Source: Formivibrio sp. (GTDB lineage: Bacteria > Pseudomonadota > Gammaproteobacteria > Burkholderiales > Chitinibacteraceae). From it: a stretch of DNA of 44,893 nucleotides. Made by a program: the position numbers and the translations under genes. The notes under the pieces are model-generated. The model worked only from the letters and a program-made list of their open reading frames with translations. It was not told the origin of the DNA and made no database searches. Of this stretch, positions 8,442 through 17,422 are shown one piece after another. Location: positions 1 through 44,893 of the forward strand of contig JARLJJ010000061.1 in the NCBI GenBank assembly GCA_031291275.1. The letters run 5' to 3'. Position 1 is the first letter of the stretch, and the number at the start of each line of letters is the position of its first letter.

Positions 8442-9020
8442 ATGAAATATTGCCGGGGTGTTACGTTGGTTGAGCTGATGATTGCAATAGTCGTTATGGG
8501 AATATTGACTGCAATGGCCGTGCCCAATTACCAAGAGTGGATGAAAAGCCAGCAAGTGCGCAATATTACGGAAAATATTCAGAACGGAATCCGAACGGCA
8601 CAGATGGAAGCCGTCCGGCGTAATCAGCCTGTTACCTTCTGGATGGTTTCCTCCCTGGACAACAATTGCGCACTTGCTGTTGGACCGACCTGGATTGTGG
8701 GAAATCAGTCTGCAAATGGCAATCTTGACGCAGGCACGACCGACCCCTCCGGGCAGTGTGACAACACATTTTTACAAAGGGCAGCAGGAACCGGGGGTAC
8801 AACCGGTATAACCATTACCAGTACAGGCAATGCCAACTGCGTAGCTTTCAATGGTTTTGGTCAAGTAGCACAGACTGATCCAACCTGTACCAATCCGATC
8901 AGCCGTGTCACGGCAACGGTTACAAGCACAGGGAAAGCACGGGCTATCACCATTAACAACGGGAATATCCTGCTATGCGATCCCGCCCTGCCTTCATCCG
9001 ATCCACGTGGCTGTAAGTAA
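8442..9020 (+). CDS. fimT: Type IV minor pilin, FimT/FimU (GspH) class
   Basis: This 192-residue prepilin has leader MKYCRG, then VTLVELMIAIVVMGILTAMAVPNY, with Glu5 of the mature protein present. The following helix (NIQNGIRTAQMEAVRRNQPVTF) is the characteristic GspH/FimT element. The rest is a Thr/Gly/Asn-rich beta domain ending with a cysteine pair (CDP...GCK). The start is set by GGAG seven bases before ATG 8442. It lies 19 bp after pilE and 10 bp before pilV. In characterised type IV pilus systems this class forms part of the pilus-tip priming complex with PilV, PilW, PilX and PilY1. Confidence 0.87.
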   Translation: MKYCRGVTLVELMIAIVVMGILTAMAVPNYQEWMKSQQVRNITENIQNGIRTAQMEAVRRNQPVTFWMVSSLDNNCALAVGPTWIVGNQSANGNLDAGTTDPSGQCDNTFLQRAAGTGGTTGITITSTGNANCVAFNGFGQVAQTDPTCTNPISRVTATVTSTGKARAITINNGNILLCDPALPSSDPRGCK

Positions 9021-9030
9021 AGGATCACTC

Positions 9031-9474
9031 ATGAATAACGGAAAAAATCGCGGGTATATCGCTAAGCAGCAAGGCGTGGTGTTGCTGGAAGCACTGATTT
9101 CTATCCTGATTCTGTCATTCGGGATTTTGGCGCTGGTCGGTTTGCAAACCGTTTTGCTAAAGCAGACGACACAATCCAAATATCGATCAGAGGCTGCTTA
9201 TCTTGCCAATCAGCTGGAGGGGCAGATGTGGGCCGATCTTGGTACGAATGCCACCATTGCAGTATTAAACAACTATGCCATCACCGATAATTCCTGCACC
9301 AATACCAAGTGTGCAGCCTGGGTGGCAGCGGTGGCCAGCCAATTACCAAACGGCAGTTCCAATGTCACCATCAATGGTACCGATGTCACCATTATCGTCA
9401 CTTGGCGTGCGCCTGATGAAACCACAGCTAACCAGCAAGTGGTCAACACCACTATCACCCCTTCGGAAATGTAA
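9031..9474 (+). CDS. pilV: Type IV minor pilin PilV
   Basis: This 147-residue prepilin has a longer leader ending AKQQG, then mature VVLLEALISILILSFGILALVGLQ with Glu5. The LLEALIS...LILSFGILAL pattern and the following Q-rich helix (KYRSEAAYLANQLEGQMWADL) are typical of PilV. ATG 9031 follows AAGGA; the reading frame remains open upstream into fimT, but those codons are an out-of-frame overlap with that gene. It sits between fimT and pilW in the conserved order. Paired cysteines occur mid-protein (CTNTKC). Confidence 0.87.
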   Translation: MNNGKNRGYIAKQQGVVLLEALISILILSFGILALVGLQTVLLKQTTQSKYRSEAAYLANQLEGQMWADLGTNATIAVLNNYAITDNSCTNTKCAAWVAAVASQLPNGSSNVTINGTDVTIIVTWRAPDETTANQQVVNTTITPSEM

Positions 9475-9498
9475 TTAAACATCGGGAGCCTGGAAATA

Positions 9499-10821
9499 AT
9501 GAAGCATTTACTCCGTCCCACTTCGCGTGCATCGATCCGGAGACATAGCGGGTTTTCTCTCATCGAATTGATGGTAGGCATGTTCATCGGCCTGATCGTT
9601 GTTGCTGTTACAGGCCAAATGCTTTACCTCAGCATGGTGCAACGTAGTGCTACGACCACCGGTACTGACAGCATGGTCAATGGTAGTTTGGCGCTGTATG
9701 AAATTTCTCGGGAAGGGGCTCGCACCGGGTTTGGCATCTCTGCCGTACCAGATCTTTATGGCTGTACCATTGTGCGTCGTAAATCTGATCCTATTGCCGC
9801 GAACACCCGCGTTGATATCTTTTCTTTGGCTCCTGTTGTCATTGTTGACGGTGCCGCTGGCGCGCCCGATACCATCACTTTTACCAGCAGTCATACCAAG
9901 GGCGTTGCCATACCCACTTATCTTGCCAAAGAGTATGTAAATGCCAACACCCCTCCGTTTGCAACAGCGCTGGAAGTAAAATCCACCTTAGGTATCAATG
10001 TGGGCGATATGCTGGTCATTGCGCCTCCTTCTCCCGTTGCATTAACTACAGCTGAAATTGCAGATCTTAAAACGGCTTTTCTGGCAGCAACGCCGACCAT
10101 CCCTTCCAGCCTGAATTTGAATGGAAAATCATGGTGCAGTATGTTCCAGGTGACTGGGGATGAGACTTCTCCCGTTCAGGGGGCAATATTTCGAGTAGAT
10201 GATACAAACCCGCCTAACAAGTTGCGGGTGCTGCAGGGCGATGGCAATTACTTGATCAATCGTTATCAAGGCACGCCGAACTATGACCAAACTACGCCTA
10301 CAACCAGTAGAAGCAGTCCATACAACGATATCCCTTTCCCAACCCCAACCTCTGCATACCACTATCCGGTAGACAGTACGCTGTTTAATTTGGGTGCCAG
10401 TGGTTTGCAGAGCTACACATTTGCGATTACCAATGGGGACCAACTTGTAAGCAGCAACACGTTGATACCGGTATATCCGCAAATTGTTCAATTGCAGGCT
10501 CAGTACGGCAAGGATACCGACAGCGATGGATCGGTAGACACCTGGGACAATGTAACCCCGACCACGAATGCCGGCTGGAAACAGATTCTGGCTGTCCGTG
10601 TTGCCGTCGTCGCGCGTAGTGCTCAGAAAGAAAGCAGCATTGTGACGCCCAACGACCAAGCTTGTCCGAATTCGACCAGTGTTTGCTGGTCGGGAGGCCA
10701 AATCACCGATTTGAATGCTAACAACCCAGGCGCCAACGATTGGAAATACTATCGTTACCGGGTATACGAAACCACAATCCCGTTCCGGAATGCTATCTGG
10801 AATATGGGTTCGTCAAGCTAG
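9499..10821 (+). CDS. pilW: Type IV minor pilin PilW
   Basis: At 440 residues this is the largest prepilin of the operon. The leader ends RRHSG and the mature sequence begins FSLIELMVGMFIGLIVVAVTGQMLY with Glu5. The typical PilW segment SLALYEISREGARTGFGIS follows. A long beta-rich domain contains the C-terminal NAGWKQILAVRVAVVARSAQKE strand, common in PilW/GspJ-like proteins. The start codon ATG 9499 is supported by GGGAG 11 bases upstream. It is 24 bp after pilV and 13 bp before pilX. Confidence 0.88.
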   Translation: MKHLLRPTSRASIRRHSGFSLIELMVGMFIGLIVVAVTGQMLYLSMVQRSATTTGTDSMVNGSLALYEISREGARTGFGISAVPDLYGCTIVRRKSDPIAANTRVDIFSLAPVVIVDGAAGAPDTITFTSSHTKGVAIPTYLAKEYVNANTPPFATALEVKSTLGINVGDMLVIAPPSPVALTTAEIADLKTAFLAATPTIPSSLNLNGKSWCSMFQVTGDETSPVQGAIFRVDDTNPPNKLRVLQGDGNYLINRYQGTPNYDQTTPTTSRSSPYNDIPFPTPTSAYHYPVDSTLFNLGASGLQSYTFAITNGDQLVSSNTLIPVYPQIVQLQAQYGKDTDSDGSVDTWDNVTPTTNAGWKQILAVRVAVVARSAQKESSIVTPNDQACPNSTSVCWSGGQITDLNANNPGANDWKYYRYRVYETTIPFRNAIWNMGSSS

Positions 10822-10834
10822 GGTGGAGCCTGTT

Positions 10835-11482
10835 ATGAAAACCAATACTCGTTTCTTATACAGAGAGCGTGGTGTATCCCTGTTCATTGTGTTGATTGGT
10901 GTGCTGACGCTCTCATTGGCGGCGTTGGCCATTATTCGCACGGTAGATACCGGGTCGCTGATCGTTGGCAACCTGGCGTTTCGCGATGCCGCAGTGGGCG
11001 CTGCAAACCGGGTAGTCGAAACAACCGCAATTCCCTGGATCACGGCTAATTCTGGATCGCTGGAAACCAGTAACCCTGCGCAAGGGTATACCAAGGATTT
11101 GACTGCGGGAATTGATGCCACCGGGAATTGCACCGACACCGGAAATTCCGACTGTACCGGCAGCGCCAAAATCAACTGGAATGATGACAACTGCGGCAAC
11201 TGCGTTGCCAATGGCACTTGCAATGCCTGCCTGCAAGCCTCGCCGGCATCAACGGCCAATGGTTATACCTCGCGCTTCTTGATTGCGCGAGTTCTTGGCG
11301 CAGATGGTAAAGGCCCCACGGTAAAAAGTTCTAGTGGGAATGAATGCCAGCGCGCAGGTGAAGTTGCCTACGGTGGAGGGTGTGGCACAGGTGCAACCGA
11401 TGTGCCATTTTTCCGGATATTTATAAAAACCACGGGCCCACACAATACCGTGATCTATACCGAGCAGTACGTGCATTTTTGA
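10835..11482 (+). CDS. pilX: Type IV pilus assembly protein PilX
   Basis: This 215-residue protein has an N-terminal hydrophobic helix RERGVSLFIVLIGVLTLSLAALAIIRT after a short basic leader. The residue at mature position 5 is Ile rather than Glu. Loss of Glu5 is typical of the GspK/PilX class, expected at the pilus tip because no earlier subunit needs to be contacted. The body has clustered cysteines (CGNCVANGTCNACLQ), suggesting several disulfides. I chose ATG 10835, with GGTGGAG upstream, over an earlier in-frame TTG inside pilW. It is followed by pilY1 after 29 bp. Confidence 0.85.
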   Translation: MKTNTRFLYRERGVSLFIVLIGVLTLSLAALAIIRTVDTGSLIVGNLAFRDAAVGAANRVVETTAIPWITANSGSLETSNPAQGYTKDLTAGIDATGNCTDTGNSDCTGSAKINWNDDNCGNCVANGTCNACLQASPASTANGYTSRFLIARVLGADGKGPTVKSSSGNECQRAGEVAYGGGCGTGATDVPFFRIFIKTTGPHNTVIYTEQYVHF

Positions 11483-11511
11483 TGCACCGCGATTAATTTG
11501 AGGAGTCCGCC

Positions 11512-14500
11512 ATGAAAACCATTACCCATGTGGGTAGCATCAACCTTGCGACCCGCCTGTTTGCTTTGGCGCTTGCGCTAACAACAGGTTCGGGCATGGC
11601 CGCTGTCGCTGATTTAGCCCCTGCCCCGTTGGCCAATGGTACAAGTGGCACAACATCCATCAAGCCCAATATTGCCATGATGATCGATGATTCCGGCTCG
11701 ATGGCTTGGGATTATATGCCGGATACCTATAACAATAATGGGCTTGATACCTATCGAACGTCACGGTGCTTCGGGTCGCCCCAATTCAACGGCATGGCAT
11801 ATAACCCGACACTCTCCTATAAACCACCATATAAACCAGACGGCACCGCTTACACGGATGGCGTGCTTCGTTTCCCTGATTCGGTATTTACTGCGGCAAA
11901 GAGTGATGGTTATCTGGGTACCGGTTCAACCAATCTAAGCACAAATTCTCAACTGCCTAATGGTCCTGCTGCTCCCAACCGGTATTACTACACGACGACC
12001 AGCAGCACGACGGCGGGTTGTCTGGCGGACAGTAGCTACACCGCCATTACCAGCTCAGCCAACATTGCGGCTCCCGGCGTTGCCAATGGCAGTGCGGCGG
12101 CACTGACCAACTATGCCAACTGGTTCTCCTATTACCGTATCCGGGTGAACATGATGAAAGCCGCGGCGGCAGAGGCTTTTTCTGGCCTGTCCGGAGATCG
12201 TTACCGGGTCGGTTTGTTTTTCCTGAATGGCGCCACGTCCGGTTCGGCGGTACAAAATAGCACTAACGTCGAATTAAAGGTGGATGATTTCTCCGGAACC
12301 GTTCGGTCAAACTGGTATACCAACCTTTTTAATACTGTCCCGAATAGCGGAACGCCTACACGCGGTGCGCTTTCACGCATGGGGCGAATGTATGCCGGCC
12401 AAATCAGCGGTTTGGACCCCGTGCAATATTCCTGTCAGCAAAACTTTACCATTGTTTCTTCTGATGGGTACTGGAATACGAGTAATGAGAAATCAACCTA
12501 CGGCCCGAAACAGATCGATAATTCAACGGATGTCGGCAATACTGACGGTGGTCCCATTGCCGCTTCTTCTGCCCAAGCCACGATTACTATCGGTGGCAAT
12601 ACAACGACAACCGGTTGTTATAGGGCATCCAGCGTAAAAGTGAATGGTGTTGAATTACTTAGCAATCCACCGGCTCCGGCAACATGTACCACTGACCGGG
12701 ACACACTCGGCAATGCCGTCAAGAACAGCATCAATGCCAACACCGGGACTACGGGCTACAGCGCAAGCTATGCTTCAAAAGTAATCACCATTGTTGCGCC
12801 CACATTGGCAGGGAATTTATCGGTTAGCCCGAGTGCAACGTTTGTTCAAGTGAGTGGCTCTAATTCAAAGTTGAGAACATTTACCACCAGCGCGTTTAGT
12901 GGCTATGTGGCGGGAACGACGGGAACTGCCTTGCCCTATCGCGATGCATTGAATATTAGCAATACGCTGGCGGATATTGCGTATTACTACTACAACACGG
13001 ATTTGCGCACAACGGCGCTGAACAACTGCAGCAATACCATTGGAACCACCTTATTTAGCAATCTTTGTGATAACAATGTGTTGGGCACGACGAAAGATAA
13101 TCAACAGCAACAACACATGACGACGTTTACTATCGGTCTTGGTCTCAGCGATCAAATTTATTACCAGAACAACTATGAAACAGCGGGATTGGTCGCCGGG
13201 AAAACCACCTACACCGATATTCTTAATGGCACGGCCAACTGGCCCAATCCAGATCCAACCAATACGAACAACTCAACGGGCGTTCCTGGCCGTGTGGATG
13301 ATCTCTGGCATGCTGCGGTCAACGGCCATGGCACCTATTTTTCTGCGACCGATCCCTCTTCCTTGGCCTTGGGGGTTACAAATGCCTTGGCGGCGATTCA
13401 ATCACGAACCGGCACTTCCTCCGCAGCCGCAACGTCGAATCTGGAACCTGTTTCAGGCGACAACTATGTCTTCTTGGCGCAATACACCACGGTGAAATGG
13501 GTAGGGGACGTCAAAACACTGACGATTGATCCGGTCACGGGGGACATTTCCTCTACCCCAATTTGGTCTGCGCAGAGCATGCTGGATAGCAAGGTTGCTG
13601 CTGCCGGAGCAGGAAATGACGGTCGTACCATCAAGTATTTCAATAACGCTGCTACTGCAACCAACAAGCTCAAAGACTTTACCTATGCCAACCTGAGTGC
13701 GGATGCCTATGGCGGGTATTTCACAAATACATGTCTGGATGCATCACCTAAATTGTCCCAGTGTGGAACCACCAGTGGTTTCAGCAGTGCCCAGAAAACA
13801 GTAGTGAACACGGGAGACAATATGGTCAAGTATCTGCGAGGTCAGAGCACCTATGAAATGCAGAATACGAATACGGCTGTCAATCGACTGCTACGGGCGC
13901 GTGATCATGTACTGGGCGATATCGTCAATTCCGCGCCAGTGTATGTGAGTAAACCACCGTTCAGCTATGGCACGAACGATGCTACATATACAGATTATGT
14001 GACTGCCAACAGTAGCAGAGACGGATCAGTTTATGTCGCAGCCAATGATGGCATGTTGCACGCATTAAAGGCTTCAGATGGTTCGGAACGTTGGGCATAT
14101 GTACCAACTGCGATCATGAGCAATATGTACATGATGGCCAGTGCGAACTATGACCAAAATCATCAATATTACGTGGATGGGACGCCAACCGTCGCAGATA
14201 TTTGCGTCAATCCGGTCACTACGGGTACAGGCAACCGCCCCTGCAGCGCCTCAACCGATTGGCGCACCATTATCGTGGGGGGGTTCAACAAAGGCGGACG
14301 TGGTTATTATGCCTTGGATGTAACAGACCCTGCGAATCCCAAAGGGCTTTGGGAGTTCTCGGAAACGGATCTGGGTTATACCTTTGGCAATCCGGTTATT
14401 ACCCGTAGAAAAGATGGCAAGTGGGTGGTACTCGTAACTTCGGGCTATAACAATGTGCCGGACGGTACGGGGGCGACGGGTGATGGCAACGGCCATTTGT

Positions 14501-15408
14501 ACGTGCTTGACGCAGTTACGGGAACGGTGCTGGATAAAATTACGACGGGAACAGCGGGCTCGGTTTCTACGCCAAGCGGCTTGGGCAAAATCAATGCCTG
14601 GGTGGCAGATCCGACGCTCAATACAGCATCTGTGGCCTATGGTGCTGATTTGCTCGGCAACGTCTGGCGTTTTGATTTTGATGACAATTATGCACCCGCT
14701 GGTAAGGAAGCCATGTTGCTGGCCAACCTTGCCGTCTCGGGTACGCCTCAATCAATTACGACCAAGCCTGTACTTGCCTATATCATAAGTGGTGGCATTA
14801 CCCACAATATGGTGTTGGTTGGTACGGGTCGTTATCTTGGCCTATCAGACCCGGCCAATACCGATCAGCAATCAATTTATGCGATTGAGGATAAGCTCAC
14901 GAACACAACAGGTATCGGTGATGCCAGAACCAGCAACATGCTGGTTCAGAGAACCATGACCCAATCTACGGTTAACGGCAATCTTATTCGAACCGTGTCG
15001 GGCGCCAATATTGATTGGACTACCAAGCGCGGATGGTATATTGATCTTAATCCAGGAAGTAATTCACCGGGAGAGCGGGTCAATGTTGATATGGACCTGC
15101 AATACAATATGTTAACGGTAGCGTCTAATGTTCCAGATACCAATGCTTGTAACGTGGGTGGATATGCCTGGCTTTACGGCATTGATATAGATACGGGGGA
15201 AAATTTATCGACGGCGGAAGATTCAGCCATTGGTTTCCGTCTTTCAACCAATGCCCTCGCTGCTGGTATCAAGGTGATCTGGATCGGGGGAAAGCCAAAG
15301 GTCATTGTAACCAATGCAACGGGTAATCCGACGGTTGAGAATGCTGCGCAACCAACAGCCCAATATAACAAGCCGCGCAGAACAATGTGGCGCGAAATAT
15401 TTGATTGA
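11512..15408 (+). CDS. pilY1: Type IV pilus tip adhesin/assembly protein PilY1 (PilC family)
   Basis: This 1298-residue secreted protein has a Sec-type signal (TRLFALALALTTGSGMAAVA). A vWA-like N-terminal region follows, with the MIDAS-like DDSGSM at about residues 59-64. The middle is Ser/Thr/Asn-rich and of low complexity. The last 500 or so residues are the PilC/PilY1 beta-propeller, with DGSVYVAANDGMLHAL, WAYVPTAIM, GGRGYYALDVTDP, WEFSE, HLYVLDAVTG and GADLLGNVWRFD. PilY1 stabilises the pilus against retraction and acts as adhesin or mechanosensor with the minor pilins. The loop before YGADLLGNVWRFD lacks the run of Asp residues that binds calcium in the Pseudomonas protein. ATG 11512 has AGGAG 6-7 bases upstream. 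It is last in the operon and is followed by a terminator hairpin. Confidence 0.92.
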   Translation: MKTITHVGSINLATRLFALALALTTGSGMAAVADLAPAPLANGTSGTTSIKPNIAMMIDDSGSMAWDYMPDTYNNNGLDTYRTSRCFGSPQFNGMAYNPTLSYKPPYKPDGTAYTDGVLRFPDSVFTAAKSDGYLGTGSTNLSTNSQLPNGPAAPNRYYYTTTSSTTAGCLADSSYTAITSSANIAAPGVANGSAAALTNYANWFSYYRIRVNMMKAAAAEAFSGLSGDRYRVGLFFLNGATSGSAVQNSTNVELKVDDFSGTVRSNWYTNLFNTVPNSGTPTRGALSRMGRMYAGQISGLDPVQYSCQQNFTIVSSDGYWNTSNEKSTYGPKQIDNSTDVGNTDGGPIAASSAQATITIGGNTTTTGCYRASSVKVNGVELLSNPPAPATCTTDRDTLGNAVKNSINANTGTTGYSASYASKVITIVAPTLAGNLSVSPSATFVQVSGSNSKLRTFTTSAFSGYVAGTTGTALPYRDALNISNTLADIAYYYYNTDLRTTALNNCSNTIGTTLFSNLCDNNVLGTTKDNQQQQHMTTFTIGLGLSDQIYYQNNYETAGLVAGKTTYTDILNGTANWPNPDPTNTNNSTGVPGRVDDLWHAAVNGHGTYFSATDPSSLALGVTNALAAIQSRTGTSSAAATSNLEPVSGDNYVFLAQYTTVKWVGDVKTLTIDPVTGDISSTPIWSAQSMLDSKVAAAGAGNDGRTIKYFNNAATATNKLKDFTYANLSADAYGGYFTNTCLDASPKLSQCGTTSGFSSAQKTVVNTGDNMVKYLRGQSTYEMQNTNTAVNRLLRARDHVLGDIVNSAPVYVSKPPFSYGTNDATYTDYVTANSSRDGSVYVAANDGMLHALKASDGSERWAYVPTAIMSNMYMMASANYDQNHQYYVDGTPTVADICVNPVTTGTGNRPCSASTDWRTIIVGGFNKGGRGYYALDVTDPANPKGLWEFSETDLGYTFGNPVITRRKDGKWVVLVTSGYNNVPDGTGATGDGNGHLYVLDAVTGTVLDKITTGTAGSVSTPSGLGKINAWVADPTLNTASVAYGADLLGNVWRFDFDDNYAPAGKEAMLLANLAVSGTPQSITTKPVLAYIISGGITHNMVLVGTGRYLGLSDPANTDQQSIYAIEDKLTNTTGIGDARTSNMLVQRTMTQSTVNGNLIRTVSGANIDWTTKRGWYIDLNPGSNSPGERVNVDMDLQYNMLTVASNVPDTNACNVGGYAWLYGIDIDTGENLSTAEDSAIGFRLSTNALAAGIKVIWIGGKPKVIVTNATGNPTVENAAQPTAQYNKPRRTMWREIFD

Positions 15409-15419
15409 TTCAATTTAAT

Positions 15420-15457
15420 AATGGCCCGGCTACATTGCACATGTATTCGGGCCATTT
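15420..15457 (+). terminator. Terminator of the pilin operon
   Basis: AATGGCCCG (15420-15428) and CGGGCCATT (15448-15456) form a 9-bp perfect stem around a 19-base loop, followed by a short T-rich run. It starts 12 bases after the pilY1 stop and ends just before the next gene's ATG. Confidence 0.65.
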
Positions 15458-15461
15458 CTCT

Positions 15462-16001
15462 ATGAAAAAAAACATCCTATATGCATTCATTGCGTCGGTT
15501 GAATTGCATGCGCTGATTTTGTTTGTATTAACTATTAATGTAAACGATGATTTTATTCCGTCAGGTAAAAAAAATTCAAATATAAATGTATATTTGAATT
15601 TTGGTAAATCTCAACCTGAGAGTAAAAAAGAAAATTTATTGATAGGTGAGGAAGTTAAACCGACTGGTGCTAATCAAAAGATAGAAGATATACCGCAACA
15701 AGACGACTATGCTGAATACCTTGCCTCAAAGGATATGGATACAGGGCCTCAACCAATAAATGAAATAGTAGTACCTAGCCCAAACGTTCCTTTGGGAAGG
15801 GCAGAAGGACACGTTAAAATTGATATATATATCGATATTTATGGGCGCGTGAAAAAAATAAATGTATTGGAAAAAGACGTATCGGATGAATTTGTTGAAG
15901 CGGCCATTAAAAAATTTGGAGAAGAAAATTTTATTCCGGGAAGGAAGGATGGTGAAAATCATCCTTCTATTATGAGGGTTGATGTTACTTTTTTTGAGTG
16001 A
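15462..16001 (+). CDS. AT-rich orphan membrane-anchored protein with TonB-like C-terminal domain
   Basis: This 179-residue protein has one N-terminal membrane segment (about residues 4-24, YAFIASVELHALILFVLTI). A charged, low-complexity linker follows. The C-terminal domain GHVKIDIYIDIYGRVKKINVLEKDVS...EAAIKKFGEENFIPG...VDVTFFE resembles the TonB C-terminal fold (strand, turn with G-x-V, strand, helix, F-x-P). The gene and the 230 bases after it are strikingly AT-rich and Lys/Ile/Asn-rich compared with all neighbours, which suggests transfer. It starts just beyond the pilin-operon terminator, has no Shine-Dalgarno, and may begin on ATG 15462 with its own unseen promoter. I see no partner ExbB/ExbD. 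A pilus-related role is only suggested by position. Confidence 0.6.
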   Translation: MKKNILYAFIASVELHALILFVLTINVNDDFIPSGKKNSNINVYLNFGKSQPESKKENLLIGEEVKPTGANQKIEDIPQQDDYAEYLASKDMDTGPQPINEIVVPSPNVPLGRAEGHVKIDIYIDIYGRVKKINVLEKDVSDEFVEAAIKKFGEENFIPGRKDGENHPSIMRVDVTFFE

Positions 16002-16199
16002 ACAATTCTAGGGTGGATGTCAGAAATAAGATTAAATATTGAATATCTAAATCGATAATTGAAAAATTATATTTGTAATTAATTAACAATATCAGCTTGT
16101 AATTGTGCGTTCTGGAAATTAAAAAATAAAATTGCCACTTTTCTGTGAGATTCTAAACAATTCAACCCGTTGATTCTACAGCCGCTTTGTGGATTAAAG

Positions 16200-16205
16200 T
16201 ATAAT
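16200..16205 (+). promoter_or_regulatory. Possible -10 element upstream of the RbgA-like GTPase gene
   Basis: A perfect TATAAT lies 25 bases before the start codon, at the edge of the AT-rich stretch. No good -35 hexamer is found at 16-18 bases upstream, so this is tentative. Confidence 0.35.
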
Positions 16206-16229
16206 CGCCTCCTTAACAGGAGCAAGTTC

Positions 16230-17135
16230 ATGGCAATTCAGTGGTTCCCCGGGCACATGCATGTGGCGCGAAAGCAGGTGGCGGAGACAATGGCCAAGGT
16301 GGATGTGGTGATCGAAATCGTCGATGCCCGTTTGCCGTGGTCCAGCAGTAACCCGATGATAGAAGGCATGCGCTTGTTGCGTCAGCGTCCTGCATTGAAA
16401 ATTCTCAACAAGGCTGATCTGGCTGATCCACGTATGAGCGCGGTGTGGCTGGATTGGTTCAAGTCTCAACCCGGCGTGGATGCCATGTTGTTGGGGGAAG
16501 AAAACAAGGCGGCTGGTGTGACCAAGCTTTCCACCCTGTGCAGCAAACTGGCCCCGCATCGAACCGGCGAAGTGAAGCCGTTGCGGGCGCTGATTCTGGG
16601 TATTCCCAATGTGGGCAAATCAACGTTGATGAACTATTTGGCGAAGCGCCGCATCGCCAACGTGGCGGATACCCCGGGCGTGACCAAATCCCAGCAGCGC
16701 ATCGAGCTGCAAAACGGCATGATTCTTTACGATACTCCGGGTTTGATGTGGCCAAAAGTCCATGACGAGAATTCGGGTTACCGTTTAGCGATGGCAGGGT
16801 CGATTGGGACCAATGCCTATGACCAGATCGATGTGGCATGGTTTGCCGTCGATACCCTGCGCGAACGCTATCCGCAAGCCTTGCTGGATCGATTTGGGCT
16901 AAAAGAATACATCGGAGAAACCGAAGACGTGTTTGCCGCTATCGCCAAGCGTCGTGGCGCGGTTTTGTCTGGCGGACGCATCGATGAGCAGAAAGCGGCC
17001 GAAATGATCCTTACCGAGTTCCGTAGTGGCGCTCTGGGGCGCATTACGCTGGAAACGCCCGATGATATTACTGCGCCGCCTGATGACTCACTATTGGACG
17101 ATATTGAGGATGATGACGCTAGATCGGATTCATAG
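16230..17135 (+). CDS. ylqF: Circularly permuted ribosome-biogenesis GTPase (YlqF/RbgA family)
   Basis: This 301-residue GTPase starts with the family signature IQWFPGHMHVARKQ. The G motifs are in permuted order: NKAD (G4, residues 60-63) comes first, then GIPNVGKST (G1, 124-132), then DTPGVTKSQQ and DTPGLMWPK (G3). This is the YlqF/RbgA arrangement, associated with late 50S subunit assembly in Bacillus; the proteobacterial role is less clear. The C-terminal ANTAR-like helix region is present and ends in an acidic tail. I chose ATG 16230 because AGGAG sits seven bases upstream and the motif is N-terminal; upstream in-frame codons are AT-rich spacer. It is monocistronic in appearance, with about 85 bp to the next gene. 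Confidence 0.93.
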   Translation: MAIQWFPGHMHVARKQVAETMAKVDVVIEIVDARLPWSSSNPMIEGMRLLRQRPALKILNKADLADPRMSAVWLDWFKSQPGVDAMLLGEENKAAGVTKLSTLCSKLAPHRTGEVKPLRALILGIPNVGKSTLMNYLAKRRIANVADTPGVTKSQQRIELQNGMILYDTPGLMWPKVHDENSGYRLAMAGSIGTNAYDQIDVAWFAVDTLRERYPQALLDRFGLKEYIGETEDVFAAIAKRRGAVLSGGRIDEQKAAEMILTEFRSGALGRITLETPDDITAPPDDSLLDDIEDDDARSDS

Positions 17136-17221
17136 CCGAGGACTCTCAAGAACAGGGACGTAGCAGCGCGACCTGAGAAAATACCTTAGAATCACCATGA
17201 CTTTGCAACCTGGAATACATT

Positions 17222-17422
17222 ATGGAAGCTGAACTCGCCCGACTTGAAGAAAAAGTTTGCCAGCTCGCCCGCCTATGTACCGATTTACGCGTGGAAAACC
17301 GCAATTTTCGGCAACAGTTGCTGGTTGTCGAGCAGGAAAATCACAGGCTCAAACAGAAATTGGAAGGTGCTGGCGCACGGGTTGCTGCGATCCTTGCCAA
17401 AATCCCGGAGGAAAATCAGTGA
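17222..17422 (+). CDS. Small coiled-coil protein, TIGR02449 family, upstream of zapA
   Basis: This 66-residue protein is almost entirely one coiled coil with leucine/valine heptads (LARLEEKVCQLARLCTDL, then QENHRLKQKLE). It matches the small family found directly upstream of zapA in many proteobacteria. It resembles ZapB in size and character, but equivalence is not established. ATG 17222 starts it. Its stop (TGA 17420-17422) overlaps the GTG start of zapA, indicating translational coupling. A role at the division ring is inferred only from this coupling. Confidence 0.82.
   Translation: MEAELARLEEKVCQLARLCTDLRVENRNFRQQLLVVEQENHRLKQKLEGAGARVAAILAKIPEENQ

Noticed and set aside
16209..16222. 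CTCCT/AGGAG hairpin hiding the ribosome-binding site of the RbgA-like gene
   Set aside because: The stem is only five bases and the expected transcript start from the TATAAT would lie within its left arm.
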